A DNA stretch of 64,000 nucleotides from Amaurobius ferox (taxonomy: Eukaryota; Arthropoda; Arachnida; Araneae; Amaurobiidae), in the NCBI GenBank assembly GCA_951213105.1, contig OX578152.1, positions 95,912,568 to 95,976,567 of the forward strand, in the 5' to 3' direction. This document shows, in pieces, positions 12,403-24,016 of this stretch. The position numbers and the translations under genes were made by a program. Each line of letters opens with the position of its first letter. Position 1 is the stretch's first letter. The notes under the pieces are model-generated. The model searched no databases. It was not told the origin of the DNA and was given only the letters and a program-made list of their open reading frames with translations.

Positions 12403-12735
12403 ACTATCAATGTGTGATTTGTCAAAGTCTTAAAATTCTATGTAATTGGTTAATTAAGATGTTTTTATACACTTGATTATTCATATAAGAGTTGTTGATA
12501 ATTTTTTTAATTTTAAAAGAGAATCTAGTCCTTTTATCATAAATATTTGACAAAAATGAAAATTCATTATCAAGAGTGAGAGTTAAGTACAAGAAGTTAA
12601 CACTAAATGAGATATTGCTTTCATTAGGAAGAAGAGATAAATTTAAGGGATAGACGTTAAAATCAATTACATTAGATGAGTGAGCTGTCTTAATCAGAAG
12701 AATGTCGTCAATATATCTGTAAATAGCATATTCAG
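12403..12735 (-). pseudogene. Reverse-transcriptase fragment (YIDDI box), retroelement relic
   Basis: On the minus strand an open stretch begins YRYIDDILLIKTAHSSN, the active-site box of a reverse transcriptase with two Asp residues. It continues to a segment NFLYLTLTLDNEF and then SNIYDKRTRFSFKIKK, followed by NNSYMNNQVYKNILINQL. The order box-A-DD, FL-L-L-I and IYDKR-DF-F is found in a widespread animal retroelement group. I cannot assign the clade safely. The frame stops at TGA near 12403 and is broken upstream by a microsatellite. Related debris may continue to 11370 and, beyond the piggyBac insertion, to about 8430. Confidence 0.7.
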
Positions 12736-12777
12736 AATTTTTAGATATTTATCATTATAGAATATTTATCATATATC

Positions 12778-12780
12778 AGA

Positions 12781-12820
<40 letters not shown>

Positions 12821-12822
12821 AT
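12778..12822. repeat. (TA)n(TG)n microsatellite
   Basis: About nine TA units are followed directly by about twelve TG units. It interrupts the retroelement relic. Confidence 0.95.
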
Positions 12823-13247
12823 AATTGTACTTCTACTGAACACAGTAAAAATGTTATCTAAGATGCTGAATACACTTGCATCTCAGTTAAGTATTTTATG
12901 CAAAAATCCTTACTGAAAATGAGGATGGAGTCTGTAAACATAGTTGTCAGTTTCAAAAAAAACTTTTTCTGTTAAAAATTTAACTTTATATTTGTTATGC
13001 ACACAAGTTATTTTTCTTCTAATTATGAGTGTAAAACATTATATTTGATTTGTTCATTATTGAATACTGGTCTTTAGAGCTAGGGGTCTCTGCAGCCCCT
13101 CCCCCCTGTTTGTTAGCTCACAAACCTCCCTTTTAGAGTAAGTACTAGAGAAAATGTCTGTAGAATATATGAGTGACAATGACAAATTATGCTTATGAGA
13201 AATTATGAATGTTTACTTTAAATGTATTGTATTTTTTATTTTTACAG

Positions 13248-13364
13248 TTAGCATCTAAGTTAAAATATCATGATCCTCATTTCTTACGAGGCCAAGGTGA
13301 ATATGAAGATCAAGATGATCCAGACTGGCTAAAGAATTTATTAGTTTTGGTGAAAAATTATAAT
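13248..13364 (+). CDS. Sec16: Sec16 exon (end of central domain)
   Basis: A 39-codon exon, phase 0 to phase 0. It starts LASKLKYHDPHFL and contains DDPDWLKNLLVLVKN, matching the LASQLRLFDPQL and TWL--L segments that close the Sec16 central domain. It is preceded by a pyrimidine-rich tttttacag acceptor and followed by a strong taat|gtaagt donor. The 5.5-kb intron upstream holds retroelement and piggyBac debris, yet the reading frame continues without a break. Confidence 0.9.
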
Positions 13365-14718
13365 GTAAGTTTTTTTTTTCTTCTGAAATACATAGTAGTA
13401 TTTAAGAGATTTCTCCAATCTTATTATCATTTTTGATCAAAAAGGAAAGAGAGAATGCCTCTTAATCATTGTAATTACCATTCAACGCTATTTAACTTGC
13501 ATTCTTTGTCGCAAAAGACACACTCTTGGATTTAGTATAATTTTGCATAACAACTCCATCAATATTTTGACAAAATTTTGAATTTACTTAGCTGTAGTGT
13601 TTTTTGCTTGATGTAGCTTAAATAATATAGTTCGGCAAAAATCTTAATTTCGATAATTTGCTTAATTTAGGCGTATTATACAAACAAAATTGAGAATTGT
13701 AACAAACAGATTTTACATCAATTTAATTTAACTATTTTTAAAACTTCAAACCTTAAACTTGCACTACATTTGGACAGTAATTTAACAAAATATTACAAAA
13801 TTAGGAAAATCATTGGTATGTTTTTCATGTCATGAAGAAAAGAAAATGTAATAAATTGATATATATGATGAAATTGCTAGCTTAAATTGAAAATGGTCCA
13901 CAGAGATTATCCAGATATAGTAAAGAAAAGTTGCACAAAAAGTATTTTTCTTATAATATCAACCTCCTTGGTGTTCAGCTGTTGCCTCATCTCTCCTTCA
14001 GAGATTCTTACCTCTCTTTTATTAAGAATCTTGAGTGTCCTTTGTAAGTAGTCTTAATTTTCATTATTTAATCATCTTAATGTGTTAAAAAATTATCTTT
14101 GAAGGTAAAATGATTTATTTGATAGAAACAATCTGATAACTGATTTACAGAGCTATTTAGACGCACATGTATACAGATACTTTCGTAATGGTAGCTAGCT
14201 AATTATGCAGATACTTTTTGTATAAAATACTTTCTTTGCTATATTTGCAACAATATGTTTATTTTATCATATTTGGACAAAATAAGCATGCTTACAATCA
14301 AACTATTTATTGCAGCAAACAAACAAGAAAGCAAGCTTTAGCATGTAGAGCCACATGCATATACCTCATACAGAAACAATATGTTTGAATGAAACGAATG
14401 CTATGAACAAAAAATCCATATGTTTTATTTTTATATTTTGCACCCATAATTCAGAAATAATTACTTGTTTAAGTAATTATTTTAATAATTATCAAATTTT
14501 ATTGATATGCACACTAAAAGTTTGCAGTAAATTTGTTTCAACATTAATTTATATAGATACTTTTAATTTTTTATACCATTCTGCTTTTCAGGTTTGCAAA
14601 TACTTTTCTTTTGGTTGGTGATTGTGTATGCATATACATTTTTTTATATTCCTCTGCTGATTTTGTTTAATGATTCTATTACCATTATAAAAAGTAAATA
14701 TTTTTATCAATATTTTAG
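13365..14718 (+). other. Sec16 intron
   Basis: AT-rich intron. The only structure noticed is a small hairpin at about 14004-14031 (gattctta..taagaatc). There are no exon candidates and no transposon protein motifs. Confidence 0.5.
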
Positions 14719-14812
14719 AACATTTTACAAGGACAGAATTCAGAAACGCAATATGAACAGCCACCAGATCCAGCTCAAACAGTAAATGATCAGATGCCCC
14801 CTGCTGCTGACA
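14719..14812 (+). CDS. Sec16: Sec16 exon (linker after central domain)
   Basis: Thirty-one codons plus one base (phase 0 in, phase 1 out). The peptide is NILQGQNSETQYEQPPDP followed by AQTVNDQMPPAAD. It is low in hydrophobic residues and probably disordered. The acceptor is tattttag and the donor gac a|gtaagt. Assignment rests on splice phase and position rather than on sequence similarity: the next exon starts with two bases that complete an AAT codon. Confidence 0.78.
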
Positions 14813-15350
14813 GTAAGTTATATTTTGTATGCATCTTGTGCGCAGCCATTTTCCTTTAAGAAAGTGCACAAATTTAAGAATTTTTAAAATGTATATCTCA
14901 AGCTTTGCTACAATAGGAATTTAATCATAACTTTATTAGACATTTTTTAATATGAATCAATTTTATGAATAAAAATATGTTTTGTTTAAAATTGTCAAAT
15001 TGCTGAATTAAGCTTTTTTTTTTTTGTAAGAAATCAGAAATGTAAATTTGAGTAAAAAAGCAATCTGTTATAGCATTGAGTAACGTTTTATATTATTGTT
15101 TATATTACACCCACCACTAGTAGCCTGATTAAGTATAAATTAAAAAGGACACCCAAAACTTACAATAGACAATACCGACCTTGATACTCTTCTAAATACT
15201 GTAGAATTCTGTCAATCTGCTCCCTGAAATGTGATGGGAAATCCATGAAAAATGTAGGGTGGGGGGGTGTATACTTACTGGAAATTTTATGCTAAAAGAA
15301 ACATAGAATTCCAGCTATCTGCCCCCTCAAATGTGATGGAAAATTACACA

Positions 15351-15510
15351 GTATATAGGTCCTCGGACGAGTCGGACGGTCTGGGTCTTCAACAGTATAT
15401 AGGTCTTCCTGTTAGGTCGGACGGTCTGGGTCTCAACAACAACTGTATATAGGTCACCTAAATAGCCGCTCTCATCCTCAAATAAGTCAGGCAGCCTGAG
15501 ACTTTAACAA
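15351..15510. repeat. Three tandem units with GTATATAGGTC start and CAAC end
   Basis: Units begin at 15351, 15395 and 15445 with gtatataggtc. The first two carry gtcggacggtctgggtct and end in caac or caacaacaac; the third is diverged. The middle motif recurs at 55353-55395 in front of a (CAA)n tail. This suggests the 3' ends of a CAA-tailed retroelement or SINE. Confidence 0.65.
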
Positions 15511-15819
15511 TATATATCGGGAAAGATTTACTTGGAATTTTCTGGTAAAAGAAACACAATTGTCTTGTGTACAAAATTATAGAATAAAATAATATTTTTA
15601 TCAATAAATTTATTTCATTTGACAACATTTTTTTTCCCTTCTATGTTTAGGGAAGAGGGCGCTTTCTCGGGCAGAGTGGATCAACATACTTTAATTATCT
15701 GAAACATAACTGATATCGGGTGGGGAAATTTTAATGCAATATAACATCAAAACTCATTTGATGATTGAATATTCAGTTTTAAACCTTTTGACAATTATAC
15801 AAATTTCATTTGTTATTAG

Positions 15820-16820
15820 TAGAGACCTTCAAAACTCTTGAATGAAACACCCTTAATTTCTTGAGTAATATAGACAAAAATTCTTGAGTAAATAGGAAAA
15901 ATTCTTGAGTGAAAAGGAAATATTCTTGGGTTCTGAAGGCCGTCCGAGTTAAAAACTGAAGCATATTTTTTACATATCGGCACTTTAAACATAAAACAAT
16001 ACACAAAATCATATATAGCTACAATATTAACGATTTAATAATTATAATTAATAGCCAAATGTAATTAAATTTAGCTCCCTAAGATATACAAAATTTCACT
16101 TTTGACTTTCATAATTGTATGCTGTTAGCAGTCCCAAGTTCGCCAAGCTGAGATTTGTCCTGCGGTCAGTTAAAACACAGGAAAATGTGGAGAAGAACCT
16201 TTCACAGTTTACGTTTGAAACTGGAACCCATAGTGCTCTTAGTGCACCATCAACGAAATATTGATGGTCCTCACGTATTGCCTGAAGAGCGTCTTCCGCC
16301 AAGATTGTTCTTCAGAGTTTCTTTCAGTTCCCTGTAAGCATGTTCCCCTTCGTCACTAGAAATGTCCTTCAATGTTGGTATTTTGGTGTCTTGGGAGAAA
16401 TGTTTTATTCTTTCATCTATACTCACTTTCGGTGGCATGATGTGGTTAATGGACGATATTTTATCAACTCAAGTTCTATTCCAACTTCCTGGAACTGTGA
16501 CAACTACTGCTTGGAGGTTATTTCCTATTTCGCGATCGTTGCGCCACCTCTTGACAGCGTTTGAATTTTTTTCTCACGAAAAAAGCAATAAATGGATAAA
16601 ATGGCTTAAATTTACGATTTTTTTTTTCGGCATATACTCTTAAAATTCTCGAGAAGTAAAAATTCATTCATGTGGGCAGATTTTCAAAAATTTGCGAGTA
16701 GTTCGCGAGTCAAAACCCACATAAATGTGATTCATTTGACTTAAAAGCATGTATTCCATCATTATTTGAATTTTTTAATTTTTCGCGTATTTCGCGAGTC
16801 GCGAATTTTGAGGGTCGCTA
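15820..16820 (-). mobile_element. hAT transposon, internally deleted, with perfect 8-bp target duplication
   Basis: gttattag is directly repeated at 15812-15819 and 16821-16828. The ends are inverted repeats: tagagaccttcaaaactc on the left and, reverse-complemented, tagcgaccctcaaaattc on the right (15 of 18 match). An 8-bp duplication and TAGNG-type ends are diagnostic of hAT. The 1001-bp length is far below that of an autonomous hAT. Coding remnants run on the minus strand. Confidence 0.92.
16096..16438 (-). pseudogene. hAT transposase remnant: N-terminal piece joined to C-terminal dimerisation domain
   Basis: On the minus strand a start codon at 16438-16436 opens MPPKVSIDERIKHFSQDT and continues through DISSDEGEHAYRELKETL to about 16304. 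The reading then shifts by one frame into AEDALQAIREDHQYFVDG and PVSNVNCERFFSTFSCVL, TDRRTNLSLANLGLL, with a stop at 16096-16098. The P-S---CERFFST motif is the hAT dimerisation domain. The catalytic core is missing, so this is a deletion junction, not simple point decay. The protein cannot be active. Confidence 0.85.
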
Positions 16821-17103
16821 GTTATTAGTAATTACTATGGTATTTCTAGATTGAAATCAAAACTATTGTGTGTGATTTGCCCTTGTAAAAAAAAAAATAT
16901 TGAATCTTTTGAAAAGTATTTTACTGATTGTATGTATGCGTGTAAGAATACTATTATTATATTAACTTCACCAAACATTTCATTGCTGAAAAAATTGTAT
17001 TGTATGTTATGAGAACATTTTTACTGTATAGTCACAAAAGGTATTTTAAAGTTTTACAGTGAAACTTGTAAACATTTATCTAATATTTTGTATCTTTTTA
17101 TAG

Positions 17104-17241
17104 ATGTTTCATACCAAAATGTACCTAGCCCTGTAATGCAAGCTGACATGTCCAATTCAGTGAATAATTCTAATTATTATCAGCAAAATAGCTGGAGCCA
17201 ACAATCTACGGCATTGCCTCATACTGCCAATCTATCAAATA
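17104..17241 (+). CDS. Sec16: Sec16 exon (Gln/Asn/Ser-rich linker)
   Basis: A 138-bp exon in phase 1 at both ends. The peptide is rich in Gln, Asn, Ser and Tyr (NYYQQNSWSQQS is typical) and is likely disordered, as is the region after the central domain in other Sec16 proteins. The acceptor is tttttatag and the donor aat a|gtaagg. It joins the previous and next exons in frame. There is no recognisable domain. Confidence 0.75.
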
Positions 17242-18846
17242 GTAAGGAAGCCATTCTTGATTTAATTCTGCTCTTAATCAAAATATTGTTTGATGAAAAT
17301 TTTAAAGTTAAAATGCAATTTTATATAAATTTTATAAAAATTTTATATGTTTTGGACACTTCTGAAAGCATCATGCTATTAAAATTTATCAACATATGTA
17401 CTGTACATAATTATGTACAAGTTAAGAAATTTAAAAAAAAAAAAAAAATAGTAGTCTGCAAATGAGAGACCCCCTTTTTGCAACCTATTTTATGTCTTAA
17501 ATAAGAATATTAGAAGGCAATTTAAAAAAAAAATGTCATATGAAATTTGGAAGTCAGAAAGTTTTCTTTATTTCTCCATGTTTTAGTTTTCTTTCTTTTT
17601 TTTCATTAAAAAAAATGATTAATTAAAAGGAATGAAAACCTTACATCCTATATAATTGTATAACTAAAAACATACAACTAATATGTATAAAGTTTCAAAG
17701 AGCTGTAACTTCTGGCTAAAAGCTATAGTTATGCTAAATAAATTCCTCACTCCTAACTGTGTACATTGATTATTTTTAATAGAAAAAAATCATATGTTGA
17801 AAGAAAATTAACATATTAGGAGAAAATTGGGATGCACATAGCGAATTCGATAAAATTCCAACATAAACACTTTTTAACTGTTATTTTCAAAAGTGAAAAG
17901 CTCAAGGAAAGAAGTTAGTCACTTAACAGAAAGCCTGAAATACATTTGAAGCAAAACAAGAAGGGGATATTGATGTAATAAAAACTGGAAGGTAAATTAT
18001 CAAAATAGTGTAAACAGCACTAAAAAACCATTTTATACACATGTTAAATTTCAAATATACTAGTTTGAAGTTAGGCAGGGGATATTCAATTTATATGTAG
18101 ATTTTAGATCTTTACCAATTTTTCCCCCAAAGTGGGGGAATTGACTTATAGGTGAGTATATATTGTATATAATTCTATTGATGTATCAGATAACAAATTA
18201 AATATTCAATCCAAATCACAATTCATAAATTAACTTATAGTTTTATACTATAACCACTAAAGGTGGAGGGGCTTTAATATGTAATGAACATTCAAGAAAT
18301 CAATTTTTTGTTTAGTAGCTCAAAAAAAAGTTCTTTTAGGATAAAATTTCTAATGTTTAAATTAGATGTATGGCTACAAAATTAGAAATATAAAAGTAGG
18401 AAATGAAAAACAAGAACTTGAAATGGGTGAATTCAAAAATGCCCCTCTAATGAGATGGTGTCTATCATTATTTCAAATACTGTTAAAAGGCAATTAAAGC
18501 CTTTTCATTTTTTAAATTCGTTTATGTAACAAAATGTAAGCTTTTGGCATAAACAGTTTAAAATATACATTATTTGAATTTAAAAAATAAATTTAAAGGA
18601 ACCAGTTTTGAGAGAAATCCATAGACATTTACATTAATTTTATATAAAATTTACTCAAGATAAAAAATTTCTTCAATTACTGCACACATTTGGTTTTTTT
18701 TTTTTTTTTTTTTTTTTAAGAGAATCTTTTAAATGCAAGAGCATTTATGGTGGCTTTAGCTTTGTGCAAATTAATTGACAAAGATCAATAATGAAATTTA
18801 AATATTTCAAATGGGGATTTTCCTACAATTTGTAATTCCTTTTCAG
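17242..18846 (+). other. Sec16 intron
   Basis: AT-rich intron with an A-run near 17432-17448 and a T-run at about 18694-18717. There are no protein motifs or clear repeats. Confidence 0.5.
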
Positions 18847-19013
18847 ATCAGCAAGAAATGCACCCCTATTACCAAAATGAAATGGTAAACAATCAGAATA
18901 ATTTCCAGTTTGAAAGTAGTGTGCCAAGCCACGAGGAGAATGAAACCACTGATGTGCCATCATCTCCAGTTACACAGACACCACCCTTTGATTACTACTC
19001 TAGTACTCAGCAG
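18847..19013 (+). CDS. Sec16: Sec16 exon (Pro/Gln-rich linker)
   Basis: A 167-bp exon, phase 1 in and phase 0 out. The peptide includes QQEMHPYYQNEMVNNQNN, a short acidic/Ser stretch and TPPFDYYSSTQQ. It is compositionally like the preceding exon and probably disordered. The acceptor is ccttttcag and the donor cag|gtaatc. The next certain exon begins 23.4 kb away at 42433, also in phase 0, leaving room for the candidate 1116-bp exon at 38849. Confidence 0.78.
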
Positions 19014-20194
19014 GTAATCAGTTTTATAGCTACCTTTATGTATTTCATGTAAATGTCATGTTTGAATTTAATATGCAGTTTTGAAAAATTCAGTCTTAAA
19101 ACAAATATAATGCTTACATGTTCTTTTGCAATAGATTTTGATTTATTTTCTAAAACAATGTCAGTGTAAATGCCTACTAGCCTTATTGGCTTGTATTTAT
19201 ACTGTACTAGATAAATATATATTTTTTAAGTAGATAAATATATATTTATCTACTTCAAATAAATTAATCCAATCCCATTTTTGGCTTATCTGACAACCCA
19301 GGCTGGCCTAGATGATGCACAAAGAAAACTTAGTCTAAGCCCACACTATAAACATGCATAATGAGTAAAAGTTACATAATGAATATCGATAGTATAAAAT
19401 ATTCTTTATGAAAAAAAATGTATTAAATTTTAACACATTACAGCACACACCATAAAATGAAATTGCTCTGATCAAAATGTAAAGAAATTAAAAACATTAA
19501 AATTTATTAATAAATGCAAATTGTTCTCTGCATTTGTACTTTGCTCAAGTGCTTTGAAGCCTAAGTTTCTTTCGCAAAATATGCATTTAGATCCTAGATC
19601 AGTGTTTTTGGGCTCTGCTCAATTTTAATCTCATCTGTAGTGCAATTGTAAATTTTTATTATTATTTTGAACCTCTAAATAATATGAATGAAAGAAATAC
19701 CTAGGTAATTAAACCAACAAATAAAAATATTTGTGTATGTTTGTAATAAATATTTTATAGAAAAATATTAATTGAACACAGTTTTAGTTTGATTAATATG
19801 TGTGTTTACATATTGAAACTTATAGTGTGTTGAGAACTATATATATATATGGTAATCGTAATATTTAGAAAGTTATTTTAAAGGAAAAAGTGTCCATAGT
19901 ATTTGTCCATACTGCTCTTCTGTTCATTTTTTTTTATCTATTATTCTTATACATTAATAATTTTCACAAAAATTATTTTTGTCCTTAGTAGAGATGTATA
20001 AAAAAAAAATGTAATAAAATATTAGTATCATTAGAACACTAAACAAGAAAGAAAAAAATTCAATAAGTGTGATAAGTGTCAATTATTAAATTATAAATTC
20101 AAGTTCATTCAATTTAATAAATTCAAATGTTGATAAAATCATTATTCTTCATGATAATAAAATGAATATAAATATAAGTGTTATTTATACACAT

Positions 20195-20687
20195 ACTAGA
20201 ACAAATTACCTGACATTGCTAGGGTCCTAAATAAGCACTTGCTACTTAAATAAGTTTCTAAATTATCAAATCAGTTTCAATCCAAATCACCACAAAATCC
20301 TTAGTTTAAGCACAAAGAGCACAAAATCCTTGGTTTAAGCACAAAATTTTCACATAATGGAATCACACGCTCTCCACAAAAGCAAATAAATAAATAAAGG
20401 AGAGATAAGTTATGTCTTGAACCTTCGTAGGTGGACCACTGATCTTCCCGGTAGAAAAGTTGAACACTGGGACTTCCGCAGAAGATGTGTTAGTTGCTTT
20501 GCGATCACGTAATAAATCACCAAAATTAAAATTACATATGAAATCGAAAATAAAATTGATAGAATTCCAAGATAAGTCCTTAAGTACCTGTGTACCAAAT
20601 TTTATGGGCATACCATGCTTAGATTTCCTGCTACAGACTGCATACACACACACACACACAGACAGACATCTTCTTTTATTGTATATA
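20195..20687 (+). repeat. Dispersed repeat, copy 1 (actagaacaaattacc ... acagacatcttttatt)
   Basis: Starts actagaacaaattacctgac, then a motif like aaataagcacttgctacttaa, and ends in accaaattttatgggcat plus a CA-rich cagacagacatc tail. Copy 2 is at 36845-37490 in the same orientation. A rearranged inverted copy is near 61230-61510, a partial copy at 63388-63480, and a 3'-end-only copy at 30910-31005. Inside copy 1 a 32-bp segment (caaaatccttrgtttaagca) is doubled at 20293-20346. The class is uncertain: non-autonomous retroelement or Helitron-like. Confidence 0.6.
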
Positions 20688-22219
20688 ATCTTAATATTAT
20701 ATTACCTTTTTCTTATCCTGAACCAAAATTAAACCATTTTATTTTTGCTTTATATTATTTGCTAATGAATTTTTTTGTATTTGTAGGGCTCATTCACAAT
20801 GTCAAATATTAATAAAATTTGTTTCATATGATGTAAATATATTTTTTCTGAAAAATTGCTTAAAATTCTTATAACCCCCTAATCAGTACTTAAAATGTGT
20901 CCTCCTTAAAATATTTTGTTCAGTTTAAATTGTTTATATGCTGTAACAGCATCACAAAAAAAAAAATTGCAACCCTGCTAAAATTGAAACTAAAAAAGAA
21001 GTTATTTCTTTATTTTGTACTATTTTTATTATCTCATTTCTTTCCTAAGATAAATAATGTTACATATGACCATAAATAATTTGCGGCATTTCTTCAGATT
21101 TAATGAATTACTGGTGTGTAGGAAAATATTGCCATTTTGCAGGCTCCAGTTACAATGAAAGGTATTACACCATCATATGGTGACATCTTAAACGCTTATT
21201 CTCGAAATAGACATTTTAGATTTTATTGGGCTGAATTAGTTTAAAAGAAAAATAGAGTTATATTTAGCATATTCTGTTTTGCTTTGCCTTTAGTACTGTC
21301 TTTATAAATTTTGAAATTTTACATTTGAGTCTTGTATTTTTAAAGATCTAAATGAATTTATATGAAAATGTCATGCATTATACTATTTTCTAATAGAGTG
21401 AGGTCTCTGTTTATGGGATATATGCATTCTTATGACTTAAGCAGGCTCAGCGGGGTAGGGGTAAACTTATGAGGCACAGGCTTTGGGCACAAGAATTCTT
21501 TTGGACTACTAAATGAAAAAATAATTAATACTTATATTAGCATATATGTTAAAACAGAAAGCTAGCAAAATGATATATTATATGCAATTCTGTATATTTT
21601 GTAGAAAGGCAATCTTCCCAAATATTCATTTAAGTGGTATCAAAATTTTACTGGTGCCTAGAGCATTAAAATATCTATGGTCAGCATTAGACTCATGTAA
21701 ACAGAAATTATGTAAACTGAGCAGAAACTTAACATATAAGTGTATGTAAAGTTGGTATACTACTGTCATTGAAATCAATTAAATATCAGTCAAATTTAGT
21801 GACCATTTTTGTGCATTTATTACTTTTATTAAGTAAGTGACATTTCGTTACTGGATATTTTCTGCAAAAATGAAGTCAAACATTTTATTTTTATATTTTG
21901 AAGTCAACACATTTACTCAAACATTTTATGCAGAAGTAAATAAGTCAGTGTCTTGTGGTTCTCTTTAGAAAAGCAAAGTTATCAGGTATTATATTAACTC
22001 CACCCCCCCTTTTTTCAGTTTTTCAATGCATAAAATTTGGTTGCTCTTTTTAGAAGCCTCTTAACTATTTAGCAGTAAGTTTGTGAAGCTTTGAAACCCA
22101 GTAATATTAAAAATTCACATGCATTTTTGAAAAAAGAAATCCAAAATTTATTGCTACTTATATTTTTACAATTAAAACTATATATATATATATATATATA
22201 TGTGTACTTTTAAATATTT

Positions 22220-22790
22220 GTGGACTCCGCCACCTGCTTGCTACTCTCGCCAATCCTTGCATCTCGCTTTGCGAGTGGGGAGGCTCTAGTGAACTATTTC
22301 AAGTGCCTGTAATGCAGACATAATACATGTTGGTATGATGCATGTTACATAATACATATTGGAGGCTGCCCTTTGTTCACTGATACTCACCAATCCCTGA
22401 GCTCTTTCAACTCAGTCTACGCACACAACCGTCTGCATGTCCCCTGCTAGCTAGTGTTCGCCAACCCCAGAGTTTGAGGGTTAAAACCTCTCTTCACTGC
22501 TGCTCATTAATCATTGAAACTCACTGCAGTCATAACATATCCATTGGGGTTTCTCCCCTGGTTTGCTGATGTTCACCAACTTCCAGAACTCTTTCTTACT
22601 GCCTGGCTATCACACATCCTGTTCACAATGCTTTCCAAACCTTGTAACTCGCTTCACAAGTCACTGAGATCTCCTGACTCGCTCTTTCATGGCACTTACT
22701 ACACTGGCTTAATATGCCCATTGGTTTCCTTATTCACTGGTTCTCACAAATCCCTAGAGCCTGTGAAGTGAGTTGATTTTCTTTGATTCT
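22220..22790. repeat. GC-richer diverged repeat block
   Basis: Composition changes sharply from the AT-rich flanks to CT-rich sequence. Degenerate phrases recur, such as tactcaccaatccctgagct, tgttcgccaaccccagag and tgttcaccaacttccagaa. This suggests an old minisatellite with units of roughly 60-80 bp. The open frame at 22514-22771 has no recognisable protein. Confidence 0.45.
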
Positions 22791-24016
22791 TACTTGCTTG
22801 TGAGTAATCAAATATAAGGCATATTGTCAACATTGCACAGAGTGTACTAACTAATGGTGTAGAGGTAGAGTACCATTTTTAATGTAGATGAGATATTTTT
22901 GCCATAAATCAATCACAGAGGAGTTAAAAATTAGCTCCAACAATAAAATCTTTGTTAATACTGGGAATTCAAAATTTAATTAATTAATATTTAATTAACT
23001 AAGGCCTAAATCAAAATTCTAAGCCCTTCCTGCATATCTCTGGGCTCATAATAGTCTATATGTAAAATTTTTAACTGTACATTTTCTATTTGTTCTTAAT
23101 GCAGTGACGAAAACATGTGTTATTTTTTTAATGTAGAGAGATTTATAACAATAAGACATAATTGTTGGCCTATAGTAACTGCATTTTAATCATAATTTTC
23201 ATGTCAACATAATTGCAAAACACTCGTAAGAATCCTTTTTAGACCTTGTAAGAATCAACAATAAGGCATATTATTGTCAATATTCCATATTGTACTAAAC
23301 TAAGGTTGTAGTCAAGTTTAGAATTAAATAACTATACGTTTAATGTTTTTAGTGCTTCAATGGCCCAGTCGATCTTCTTTGGGACATTTCTGCAAGCAAT
23401 CAATCATATTGTTGCTTATACTGAAAATAAGTTTTCACTTCAAACGTGCATAAAAAATAGAATAACTCATAAACTAAATCGAAATTTAAGAAAAAAAAAG
23501 GGGGGGGGGCTTCATCTTGTATGCCTGCAAAAATTTGTAGTCTTGCTATTACTAGCCTGTCCAGGGCATGAACTGGCAGCATAAATATTCTGTCTTAGAC
23601 TTTGACAATAAATATTTTTTAAACTAAAGTTTGCATCAAAAAATTGTTTATTTTAACATGTATCCCGAACATTTCTCTACAAATGTACCAAATTTCACAT
23701 TTTTATAAGCTGTAGTTTTGCTGTACGAAACATAAACTCAAGGGATACCAAATTTGTCAAACACCACCGATATCAGCTACTTGTTTTTTAATATAGATAT
23801 ATTCTCATGCCTTTTACATGACAGATAGTAATTTTTAATTAAAATTTATTTAGTTAAAATGAGATATAATTATTGATGCAAGTACACCAAGTTTAAATTT
23901 ATACTTAAGCACTTTATTCATTGACATAAGAAACGTTACTAAAACAGCCCTGTTTTGCATTAATATATTTGAAAATAGTTTCCCTGTATAAAGCACAATA
24001 TTATAAATGCCATACT

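Larger units (their letters stand above)
7721..13247 (+). other. Sec16 intron with nested transposable elements
   Basis: This 5.5-kb intron contains a poly-T run (about 7844-7867), retroelement-like sequence around 8430-9550 and 11370-12735, the piggyBac copy at 9560-11363, and a TA/TG microsatellite at 12778-12822. Near 8562-8616 a 10-bp inverted pair (agtatatctg) brackets cgtcttcaggggcacattct. That phrase resembles the conserved 3'-end motif of some arthropod and marine retroelements. No exon candidates were accepted here. Confidence 0.5.

Noticed and set aside
19228..19255. Perfect 28-bp palindrome
   Set aside because: It is made almost entirely of TA-rich sequence with a neighbouring direct copy, so it is probably simple-sequence slippage rather than a functional site.
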